Positions 37,733-44,977 of a DNA stretch of 64,000 nt are shown piece by piece. The DNA is taken from NCBI RefSeq assembly GCF_003600155.1, contig NZ_QWLD01000040.1, positions 402,477 to 466,476 on the forward strand. Direction: 5' to 3'. The DNA is from Nesterenkonia muleiensis (GTDB lineage: Bacteria; Actinomycetota; Actinomycetes; Actinomycetales; Micrococcaceae). The first letter of the stretch is position 1, and each line of letters opens with the position of its first letter. The translations under genes and the position numbers were made by a program. The notes beneath the pieces are model-generated. The model saw only the letters and a program-made list of their open reading frames with translations, was not told where the DNA came from and ran no database searches.

Positions 37733-38397
37733 GGCGAGGTGCTCTGCTGACGATCCCTGGTGATCATCCACCCCAGCCAGAGAGCGAAGGCGTAGAGCGG
37801 GACCCCCATCACCACGCGCGTCACCCCCAGAGCGGTCTCATTCTCGGCGAAGTAGAGCGGGACCTGCACGATGAGCCGGGAGGCCAGCACCGCGGTGATG
37901 ATCCAGGTGGCCAGCGCATAGCGACGGCGCTGAATCCTGTCACGCCGCCAGTCGAATCCCTGACCGCGAATCACGCCGAAGAGGATGCCCATCACCGGCC
38001 ACTTCACCGCCACAGACACGCTCAGGGCGATGATATAGCCGGCATTGACGAAGAACCCCGGGACGTAGAAGCCGCGAGCCTCACCGGAGAAATGTGCGAA
38101 ACCCGCACAGATCAGCACACCGGCCAGGCCTGAGAAGGACTGCACCAGCGGCCCGCGCTGGGCCAGCCGGACCACCGTGAAGAGCGCTCCGATGGCAACA
38201 GCCACGCCAATGGCCACAGCAAGCTCATCGGCGATCAGGTAGGTCGCAAGAAATACTGTGGCAGGAAGGGCCGCCTCCACGATTCCCCGGACGCCACCCA
38301 CCGAGCCCAGGACATCCAGGGATCCGTCGTCCTTGGTGGAGATTCGCTTGGCTGCGGACCCGGAAAGCTGCTGACTGAATTGATCTGCTGAGCTCAT
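37729..38397 (-). CDS. DUF3159-family integral membrane protein
   Basis: A 222-residue membrane protein found across actinobacteria. After about 28 polar residues there are five or six helices: ALPATVFLATYLIADELAV, AVGIAIGALFTVV-like, FSGLAGVLICAGFA, VNAGYIIALSVSVAV, and two near the C-terminus. It has conserved DWRRDRIQRRRY after helix 4. It resembles intracellular-septation-type membrane proteins but the role is unknown. It is coupled to the methyltransferase and starts 4 bases after the DUF3710 stop. Confidence 0.8.
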   Translation of the reverse strand: MSSADQFSQQLSGSAAKRISTKDDGSLDVLGSVGGVRGIVEAALPATVFLATYLIADELAVAIGVAVAIGALFTVVRLAQRGPLVQSFSGLAGVLICAGFAHFSGEARGFYVPGFFVNAGYIIALSVSVAVKWPVMGILFGVIRGQGFDWRRDRIQRRRYALATWIITAVLASRLIVQVPLYFAENETALGVTRVVMGVPLYAFALWLGWMITRDRQQSTSP

Positions 38398-38401
38398 GAC
38401 C

Positions 38402-39235
38402 CTAGCCAGTGGTGCTTGAGTCGTCTGAGTCGCCTCGCTGGGCAGCGTCGGGGACTCCATTGGTCTGGTTCTTCGGCACGACAACGCGCTTGGCACCGGC
38501 CGGAGGCTTCAGCTTCAGCAGTTCCCGCGGCGGCAGCGGATCGTCCCCACGGACCACAATGATGCGGGAGAACAGCTCCTCCACACCTGCTGAGGCTTTC
38601 CGGTCAATGGCTCCGCGACCACCGACGACGCCGCGCAGGAACCACCGGTTGCCCTCGAAACCGATGAACCGGGCAGCCCGCCAGCCCTGCCGACCGTCCT
38701 TCAGGACAGTCGGCACCCGGGCGTGCAGCTCCTTGCCGAAGCGCCCCTCCAGAATCCGCACCCGGCCTTTCTGCTTGGTGACCGACTCCTGAATCTGTTC
38801 GAGAACGTCGGCCCAGATGCCGCCAGATTTGGGAGCGGAAAAAGCCTGAAGCTGGATGCTGGCCTGCCCGATGGTGATGGTCAGGGACACCACCCGCTTG
38901 GACTTCTGGTCGATGTCCATACGGATCTTCTGCCCCTTGGCGGCGGGGATCAGCAGCGCACCGAAGTCGAGGTAGCCCTTGGTGGACTCCACATCCTTCC
39001 CATCACGTGGTCCTGGGCCGCGCCCCACCGCCGGTGTAGGAGTGCTGGCAGCCTCCTCCTCCGGCACTGGTTCGGTCACCGGCTCCTGATCATCGGCGAC
39101 TGCGCCCTCGTCTTCGGAGACCTCCGCCTCAGTGATTTCGACCTCGTCGGATTCCCCGGCCACCTCAGCGGCCAGGGCCTCCTTGATGGTGGAGGGGTTC
39201 TGAGCCTGTTCCTTTTTCTTTTTGCCGAAGAGCAT
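38402..39235 (-). CDS. DUF3710-family protein
   Basis: A 277-residue protein. The first ~100 residues are very acidic and Glu/Val/Pro-rich, probably disordered, after a basic start (MLFGKKKKEQ). The conserved DUF3710 domain (about 75-235) contains YLDFGALLIPAAKGQKIRMD, SGGIWADVLEQI and ARFIGFEGNRWFLRGV. It is actinobacteria-specific and commonly next to dut and DUF3159, as here. Function is unknown. Confidence 0.8.
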   Translation of the reverse strand: MLFGKKKKEQAQNPSTIKEALAAEVAGESDEVEITEAEVSEDEGAVADDQEPVTEPVPEEEAASTPTPAVGRGPGPRDGKDVESTKGYLDFGALLIPAAKGQKIRMDIDQKSKRVVSLTITIGQASIQLQAFSAPKSGGIWADVLEQIQESVTKQKGRVRILEGRFGKELHARVPTVLKDGRQGWRAARFIGFEGNRWFLRGVVGGRGAIDRKASAGVEELFSRIIVVRGDDPLPPRELLKLKPPAGAKRVVVPKNQTNGVPDAAQRGDSDDSSTTG

Positions 39236-39266
39236 GCAACTCCTTAAAGCTGTTGTGCGTAGTGAG

Positions 39267-39719
39267 TCAGGCGTTTGTGGTCAGTCCGCTGGAGCCGAAC
39301 CCTCCAGCGCCGCGGACGGTTTCCGGCAGTGCCGCAACGGGCGTGAAAACGGCCTGGGCGACTTCTTGGAAGATGATCTGGGCGATCCGGTCCCCCCGCT
39401 GAAAGCTCACCGGTTCGTCGAGATCGGTGTTGATCAGCAGGACTTTAAGCTCCCCGCGATACCCGGCGTCCACGGTCCCCGGGGCATTGACCATGCTCAC
39501 CCCGTGCTTGGCGGCCAAACCGCTGCGTGGATGCACCAGACCGACCCAGCCCTCAGGGATGGCGATGGCCGTACCTGTGGGGACCATCCGGCGCTCACCA
39601 GGGGCGAGTGTGAAGTCCTCTGCGGTGACCAGGTCGGCCCCGGCGTCGTCGTCATGGGCATAGCGTGGCAGCGGCAGCTCCGGGTCAAGCTGCTGGAGGG
39701 GAATCTGAATCCGGTTCAC
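39267..39719 (-). CDS. dut: dUTP diphosphatase
   Basis: A 150-residue trimeric dUTPase, hydrolysing dUTP to dUMP to keep uracil out of DNA. All five family motifs are visible: [11 protein letters not shown] (motif 1), [11 protein letters not shown] (2), [16 protein letters not shown] (3), [10 protein letters not shown] (4) and the C-terminal [10 protein letters not shown] (5). It heads the run dut-DUF3710-DUF3159-methyltransferase on the minus strand. DUF3093 is divergent, 57 bases away. Confidence 0.95.
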   Translation of the reverse strand: MNRIQIPLQQLDPELPLPRYAHDDDAGADLVTAEDFTLAPGERRMVPTGTAIAIPEGWVGLVHPRSGLAAKHGVSMVNAPGTVDAGYRGELKVLLINTDLDEPVSFQRGDRIAQIIFQEVAQAVFTPVAALPETVRGAGGFGSSGLTTNA

Positions 39720-39776
39720 AGGTGACGAGTCTACCGGGCCAGCCCCACGGCGGGTTCACGTGCGAACATAGAGACC

Positions 39777-40259
39777 ATGAATGATTCAGTGCGGTATGCC
39801 GAAAGACTGTGGCCGGCATGGTGGATCTGGCTGTCGGTGGTGATCATCGGCAGCTCGTTCTCTACGATCTTCTTCCCGATCGGGGTCACCTACGGCGTGA
39901 TCGCGCTGATCGTCGGCGCCGTTCTCGCCGTGGTGGCGCTGATGGCGATCACCCCGCGCGTGGAAGTCACCGATCAGTGGCTGAGGGCCGGCCGGGCTCA
40001 GATTGAGCGCGAGCACCTCGGACATGTGGTCGCCCACCGCGGGGCCGCTGCCAGGGAGCAGCTGGGCCCGGGCTTCGACGCTCGCAGCTATCAATGCGTT
40101 AGGGGCTGGATCAGCCCAGTGCTCACCGCAGAGATCACCGATCCGCGGGATGCCACCCCTTACTGGCTGATCTCTACCCGTCACCCGGAGAGGCTCCTGG
40201 CCGCATTGGGCTCGCAGGAGCAGGTGCGTGTCAGCGGAGTCTCAATGTCAGAGAACTGA
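39777..40259 (+). CDS. DUF3093-family membrane protein
   Basis: A 160-residue protein with two membrane helices (about 15-33 and 39-58) and a C-terminal cytosolic domain (about 62-160) containing EVTDQWLRAGRAQIEREHLG and the ending PYWLISTRHPERLLAAL. It is an actinobacterial family of unknown function, usually next to dut and DUF4193 as here. The start codon is an ATG with weak ribosome-site support. Confidence 0.8.
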   Translation: MNDSVRYAERLWPAWWIWLSVVIIGSSFSTIFFPIGVTYGVIALIVGAVLAVVALMAITPRVEVTDQWLRAGRAQIEREHLGHVVAHRGAAAREQLGPGFDARSYQCVRGWISPVLTAEITDPRDATPYWLISTRHPERLLAALGSQEQVRVSGVSMSEN

Positions 40260-40305
40260 GGCCAGGCGCAGATTTCCCACCGCAGGTGGTCTGCACACTG
40301 CTTGA

Positions 40306-40400
40306 GGCACGAGCGGGGTCTGCCCGGCCGGCGGAACCTTCAGGCGTGAAGGCTGGCGCAAGCCAGCCGAGAGCCGAGCGGGCTTTGCCCGCCGGCGGAA
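40306..40400. repeat. Intergenic GC-rich hairpin repeat, copy B
   Basis: On the minus strand, directly after the DUF4193 stop, the element reads gttccgccggcggg, hairpin GCGGGC-aaa-GCCCGC, ctctcggctgg, then a second hairpin GGCTGGC-ttgc-GCCAGCC, tcacgcctgaag, and again gttccgccggccggg. It shares block order and sequence with copy A at 24899-24984. The 140 bases between the two genes hold nothing else I can see. Confidence 0.55.
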
Positions 40401-40697
40401 CTAGTCTGTGCAGTCCTTGCAGACCAGTCCGCTGGGTCCCTCCACAGCCTGCGAACGGTGCCGGACCAGGAAGCAGGAGGTACAGGTGAACTCGTCGGAC
40501 TGGGCCGGGAGCACCCGGACCTGCAGCTCCTCGTCGGAAAGATCGGCACCGGGGAGTTCGAAGCCTTCGGCGGCCTCCGTCTCGTCTTCGTCGACAACAG
40601 CCGACTGGCGGTTGGTCGAGCGGTTCTTCAGCTCCTCAATGGAGTCTTCGCTGACGTCATCGTCACTCTTCCGGGGGGCGTCATAGTCAGTAGCCAT
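40401..40697 (-). CDS. DUF4193-family zinc-ribbon-like protein
   Basis: A 98-residue acidic actinobacterial protein. The N-terminal MATDYDAPRKSDDD and acidic middle precede a four-cysteine C-terminus: CTSC (about 71-74) and CKDC (about 93-96), which should form a zinc ribbon. The spacing of the pairs and the final CTD match the family. Function is unknown. GGAG precedes the ATG. The 236-base gap to sepH holds the two divergent promoters, with no clear hexamers. Confidence 0.85.
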   Translation of the reverse strand: MATDYDAPRKSDDDVSEDSIEELKNRSTNRQSAVVDEDETEAAEGFELPGADLSDEELQVRVLPAQSDEFTCTSCFLVRHRSQAVEGPSGLVCKDCTD

Positions 40698-40933
40698 GGC
40701 AGTGCTCCAATGGTGGTTTCGTGCGTCTTCACCCAGGTCGGTGCGGGCCGGGCAGACGAAATCAAGGTCGCACAGATTGTGTCGTATCAGGTGCTTTCTG
40801 ACAAATCCGAGACAATAGGTTACAGCACTGATCCTTCTAGGAGGGGTTGAGAGCGCCCTCCGCGCTGCCGGTGCCCCGCGATACAGTTGCCGGAAAGGAC
40901 AACTGCTGACTGATCACACGGAGGACACTGCCG

Positions 40934-42031
40934 ATGCAGGATCTGCGGATCGTGGGGGTCGACGCTGAAGGACCGGCTCCACGGCTGCTGCTCTCCGACT
41001 CATCCGGTGCGGAGTACGCGTTGCCTGTGGACCAAGCATTGCATTCAGCGGTGGCCGGTGCCACCTCCTCGACAGCGCAGAGCCAGAGTGCCTCTCCGCT
41101 TTCTCCCCGCGATATTCAGGCACGGCTTCGCAGCGGGGCCACCGTGGAACAGGTCGTGGCCGACTCCGGTCTGACCCGCGACCATGTGCTGCGCTATGCC
41201 GGGCCGGTCGCCGATGAGCGGGCATTCTTCGCCGCGCGTGCCCGGGAGACCGTGGTGGCCAGACCCTCGACGGCCGAACAGCACCGCCTGGCCTTCGGCG
41301 ATGCTCCGGCGACTCTGGAGGCGATGGTGAAGGTCCGGCTGCGGACCATCGGCGTGGATCTCAACTCCCTGAGCTGGGACGCCTGGCGCCGTGAGGACGG
41401 GCTGTGGGCGGTGACGTGTGACTTCGACGCCGCGAGTTCCACGACCCATGCGGCCGGCATCGGGCAGCGGCCGCCTGCTGAGTGGGCCTTCGACTCCAGA
41501 GCACGCTCGGTGCAGGCGGAGAACGAATGGGCTGAGTCTTTGAGCTCCTTACCGGCGGCGCCCAGCCGCACCGTTGGCCGGCGGCTGACAGCGGTGGACG
41601 AACCTTTCAACGTAGATGAGCAATCGGACTCCCCGGCTGAACAGAGTGGATCCGGGCATGAGGATCTGCTGGAGATTCTGCGGGCCCGCAGGGGGCAGCG
41701 TTTGGGGACCGATGAGACCGGCGACGACAAACTTGCCACCCTGCTGACCCGCGACGAGCAGCCGCCTCCTGGTCCAGCCCAGGAGCAGACTACCGACACA
41801 CTTCCCGGGTTAGGGGAGGAACTGGCCGAGGAAGAGGCTGAGCACGAGACTGAGGCGGACTCGCTGGGCCAGACCGATGCTTGGGGGTTCAGCTACGAGG
41901 AGTCCAGTGAGGATTCAGCTGAACCAGACGAGGACGCCCAGGAGCCGGCACCGCAGTCGAAGAAGCGAAGCGGCTCCCGCCGCCCGACGATGCCGCGCTG
42001 GGATGACATTCTCTTCGGCGGCAAAGAGTGA
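40934..42031 (+). CDS. sepH: Septation protein SepH
   Basis: A 365-residue SepH (DUF3071) protein, which in actinobacteria interacts with FtsZ and promotes Z-ring assembly. The conserved N-terminal domain (MQDLRIVGVDAEGPAPRLLL to about 190) includes a helix-turn-helix-like segment, SPRDIQARLRSGATVEQVVA, and the DGLWAVTCDF stretch. The C-terminal half is acidic and low-complexity, with a basic patch SKKRSGSRRP and the short conserved end MPRWDDILFGGK. CGGAGG precedes the ATG. Confidence 0.9.
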   Translation: MQDLRIVGVDAEGPAPRLLLSDSSGAEYALPVDQALHSAVAGATSSTAQSQSASPLSPRDIQARLRSGATVEQVVADSGLTRDHVLRYAGPVADERAFFAARARETVVARPSTAEQHRLAFGDAPATLEAMVKVRLRTIGVDLNSLSWDAWRREDGLWAVTCDFDAASSTTHAAGIGQRPPAEWAFDSRARSVQAENEWAESLSSLPAAPSRTVGRRLTAVDEPFNVDEQSDSPAEQSGSGHEDLLEILRARRGQRLGTDETGDDKLATLLTRDEQPPPGPAQEQTTDTLPGLGEELAEEEAEHETEADSLGQTDAWGFSYEESSEDSAEPDEDAQEPAPQSKKRSGSRRPTMPRWDDILFGGKE

Positions 42032-42036
42032 GCCGG

Positions 42037-43221
42037 TCAGGCTAGCTGCAGCAGGGGTACGCGGCGCTCAGCCTCGGTCAGTGAGCCGTGCTGACCGACC
42101 ATCTTCAGCACGTCCTTCCCGGTGCGCTCGGTGTGGAAGAAGGCGATATCCGCCTGCGCTGCCACCAGTACGTCGCCGATCCGCGGCAGGACCCGGTCCT
42201 CCACGGTCCCGAACCAGCCCTCAGCCACCGCCTCTTCGCGAGTCAGCACCCAGGCCTGGTCTCCATAAGCCTGGTGCCAGCGCTCTGCGACATCTTTCGC
42301 CTGGCCCGCAGCCTCGGTGTACAGATGCAGGAACCGGGGCTCTCCACCAGTGTGCGCGACGCCGGCCAGCAGGTCCGGCCGGCCGCTGATGTCGATTCGC
42401 TGCTCCTGAGCCAGGTTGATCATGCCATGATCGGCAGTCAGCACAACCCGGGCCAGACTCCCGTAGGACTCGGTGAGACCCCGGCACAGCCGCCGGGCAG
42501 CCGAGTCGAGGGTCTCAAGCATCTGGAGCCATCTGGCTGACCCAACCCCTGTTCTGTGCCCGGTCTTATCCAGCTCATCGACGTAGAGGTACACCAGCAC
42601 AGGTGCCGGTCGTCCGCGGTGCAGCGTCCCGGTTGCTGGCCGGTGTGCACCGATCCAGTCTGCGGCGGCGTCGAACCGCCGTTCAATGGTGTCGGCTCCG
42701 CTGAACTGCCCTCCGCGCAGTACAGCCTGGGTCAGCGGGGAACTGCGGAACTTGGGACGCGAGCAGGTCAGCACCTTCGCGCCGCCGTGCTCTGCGGACT
42801 CGAACACGGTGCGATGAGGCTGCCACTGCCTGGGGGCGACGTCGCTGTCCCACTGACCGAGCATATTGACCACTCTGCTGAGCTCCGGGGAGAGAACGTC
42901 ATAGCCCACCAGTCCGTGCTGCCCGGCGGCGAGCCCTGTGCCGAGGCTGGCCAGGGAGGATGCTGTGGTCGTCGGGGCGCCGCTGTCGAGCACCTGTGCT
43001 GCGGCGGTGCTGCGCCAGGCTGAGGCGAGGAATCGCGCATGACCGGTATGAGCGGCCAGCTGCTTGTCTCCCAGACCATCGGCGAGAATGACCACGGCGA
43101 TCTCTGCCTCAGGCAGCCGAAGCCGGTTGGTGAAGCCCTCCAGACCCAGGGCTGATGCTGCTGAGGTCAGCACATGCTGCAGATGCGCCTGACTGTTCGG
43201 CGGTGCCGGGAGCGGGCCCAT
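42037..43221 (-). CDS. Alkaline-phosphatase-superfamily nucleotide pyrophosphatase/phosphodiesterase
   Basis: A 394-residue metal-dependent phosphodiesterase. Metal and nucleophile sites typical of the family are seen: VVILADGLGD (first Asp), GAPTTTASSLASL with the nucleophile Thr, YVDELDKTGHRTG (Asp and His), and LTADHGMIN (Asp-His). No signal peptide is present, so it is probably cytosolic. The substrate is unknown. The gene is convergent with sepH (5 bases apart) and lies 5 bases after the DUF5998 stop. Confidence 0.82.
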   Translation of the reverse strand: MGPLPAPPNSQAHLQHVLTSAASALGLEGFTNRLRLPEAEIAVVILADGLGDKQLAAHTGHARFLASAWRSTAAAQVLDSGAPTTTASSLASLGTGLAAGQHGLVGYDVLSPELSRVVNMLGQWDSDVAPRQWQPHRTVFESAEHGGAKVLTCSRPKFRSSPLTQAVLRGGQFSGADTIERRFDAAADWIGAHRPATGTLHRGRPAPVLVYLYVDELDKTGHRTGVGSARWLQMLETLDSAARRLCRGLTESYGSLARVVLTADHGMINLAQEQRIDISGRPDLLAGVAHTGGEPRFLHLYTEAAGQAKDVAERWHQAYGDQAWVLTREEAVAEGWFGTVEDRVLPRIGDVLVAAQADIAFFHTERTGKDVLKMVGQHGSLTEAERRVPLLQLA

Positions 43222-43226
43222 GGGGC

Positions 43227-43841
43227 TCAGCGGAAATACTTGATCGTGGCTCGACGCAGTGCGCGGACAAAACTCCTGGCCTCATCCACGGCGGTGTCGC
43301 CCTCAGCGGTGGCAGCGATGCGCAGGGTGATGTCCTCCGGGACCACCGTTCCGGTATCACCGTGGTCGGCCATGCACTCAGGATTGCCGCAGTCGGCGGG
43401 CATCGAGTCGAACCGTGCGCCACCGGTCCAGTTGATGTTGAGGGAGACCTCCGCCAGGCCCCGGTCAGCTCTGAACTTATCCGGACTGCGGTGCACCTCG
43501 GAGAGAATCAGCGAACGGATACGGCCCACCGGGACGACTTCGGTGGAGATTCTGGCCACGACCTCGGTGGAGGCGGAGGGTGCCGAATCCTCATGCTGGA
43601 TGGGGCTGTCCTCCTCAGCATCGTGGTCGTCCAGGTGCGCAACGACCATGATGTCTTCGGCCAGCACCAGCACGGTGATGTGCCGGTGAACTTCCTCGAA
43701 GTCGAAGTGCGTGTCCACGTGGACGATCTGGTGCTCTGCCTCCCGGCCGTCCAGCGCATCAGTCACAGTGTGGTGAACCAGGGTCGGGTAGAACCCGCCC
43801 CGGTTGATGGCCTCTTTGAGGGTGAGAGTGGATGTGCCCAT
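43227..43841 (-). CDS. DUF5998-family protein
   Basis: A 204-residue protein of the type found beside this phosphodiesterase in Micrococcales. It contains a His/Asp-rich stretch (VDTHFDFEEVHRHITVLVLAEDIMVVAHLDDHDAEED in overlapping short blocks) and a Cys-containing loop (DCGNPECMADHGD) near 148-160 that could bind metal. No catalytic motif is recognised; function unknown. It is co-directional with the phosphodiesterase and divergent from oleA. Confidence 0.72.
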   Translation of the reverse strand: MGTSTLTLKEAINRGGFYPTLVHHTVTDALDGREAEHQIVHVDTHFDFEEVHRHITVLVLAEDIMVVAHLDDHDAEEDSPIQHEDSAPSASTEVVARISTEVVPVGRIRSLILSEVHRSPDKFRADRGLAEVSLNINWTGGARFDSMPADCGNPECMADHGDTGTVVPEDITLRIAATAEGDTAVDEARSFVRALRRATIKYFR

Positions 43842-43933
43842 AGTTCACCATGTTATCCCCGGTGCTGGCGGCAGATTTTCGAGACACTGCGGGCCGATTC
43901 GCGGGCGGCTTGCTGATTCTGGATAATGGACCG

Positions 43934-44977
43934 GTGCTGCAAAACCAGGGCGACGGAAATGCCACATTCCACCACCGCAATGCCACGCTGCTCTCTGTGG
44001 TTGAGGTCGAAGCCCCTGATGTCCTCACCTCGAAGGATCTGGACCGGCGGCTCTCCGACGCTCTGAAGCGGCTGCGGCTGCCCAGTGGGCTGCTCCAGCG
44101 GGTTGCCGGTGTCCGGTCCCGGCGGAACTGGCGGTCCGACGGCGATGTGCGCACTGGGACTGTGGAGGCCGGGCGCAGGGCACTGAGCGCGGCTGGAATC
44201 GAGCCGGCCGAGGTCTCGATGATGATCAACACCTCGGTGACCCGGGAACACCTCGAGCCCTCGGTGGCGGTCGGGGTGCATCATGAGCTGGGACTGCCCA
44301 GCTCAGCGATGAACTTTGACATCACCAATGCCTGCCTGGGATTCGTCAACGCCATGACTCTGGCCAGCAGCCTCATCGACGCAGGTCAGGCCCGCTATGT
44401 GCTGATCGTCAACGGCGAGGACGCCCGCAAGGTGCAGGACGCCACCGTCGAGCGCATCAACTCACTGGAGCAGAGCCTCTCCCGCGAGGATTTTATGAGT
44501 GAATTCGCCTCACTGACCCTGGGCTGCGGGGCCGCAGCCGCGGTCATCGGACCCGCCGACGCGCACCCGGAGGGCCACCGGATCATCGGCGGGGTCACCC
44601 GTGCCGCAACCCAGCACCATGAGCTCTGCGTGGGCGACCACCGCGGCATGTTCACCGATGCCCGCGGACTTCTGGACGGCGGGCTCGACCTGGTCATGGA
44701 TGCCTGGGAGGATGCCAAAGCGCACTTCGACTGGCAGCAGATGGATTCCTATGTGACCCACCAGGTCTCGCAGCTGCACACCTCGTCCATCATCAAGGCC
44801 GCCAAGCTGGACAAGAAGAAGGTGCCGGTGACCTATCCGGAGCTGGGCAATGTGGGGCCAGCTTCCTTGCCGATCACCCTTGCCCGTGAAGCCGCCAGCC
44901 TGATCTCCGGTTCCAGGGTTCTCTGCATGGGTGTCGGTTCAGGGCTGAACACGGCAATGGTGGAGCTGCAATGGTGA
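43934..44977 (+). CDS. oleA: OleA: thiolase-fold Claisen condensation enzyme for olefin synthesis
   Basis: A 347-residue ketoacyl-synthase-III-like enzyme that joins two fatty acyl-CoAs head to head into a beta-keto acid. The nucleophile is Cys134 in ITNACLGFVNAM; the His and Asn of the triad are in YVTHQVSQLH and ELGNVGPASLPI. The frame opens at 43850 but homology starts near GNATFHHRN. The GTG at 43934 gives the usual length and lies 7 bases after GATAAT (43922-43927), so the mRNA may be leaderless. OleBC overlaps its end by 7 bases. FabH activity is an alternative, but the cluster settles the call. Confidence 0.9.
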   Translation: MLQNQGDGNATFHHRNATLLSVVEVEAPDVLTSKDLDRRLSDALKRLRLPSGLLQRVAGVRSRRNWRSDGDVRTGTVEAGRRALSAAGIEPAEVSMMINTSVTREHLEPSVAVGVHHELGLPSSAMNFDITNACLGFVNAMTLASSLIDAGQARYVLIVNGEDARKVQDATVERINSLEQSLSREDFMSEFASLTLGCGAAAAVIGPADAHPEGHRIIGGVTRAATQHHELCVGDHRGMFTDARGLLDGGLDLVMDAWEDAKAHFDWQQMDSYVTHQVSQLHTSSIIKAAKLDKKKVPVTYPELGNVGPASLPITLAREAASLISGSRVLCMGVGSGLNTAMVELQW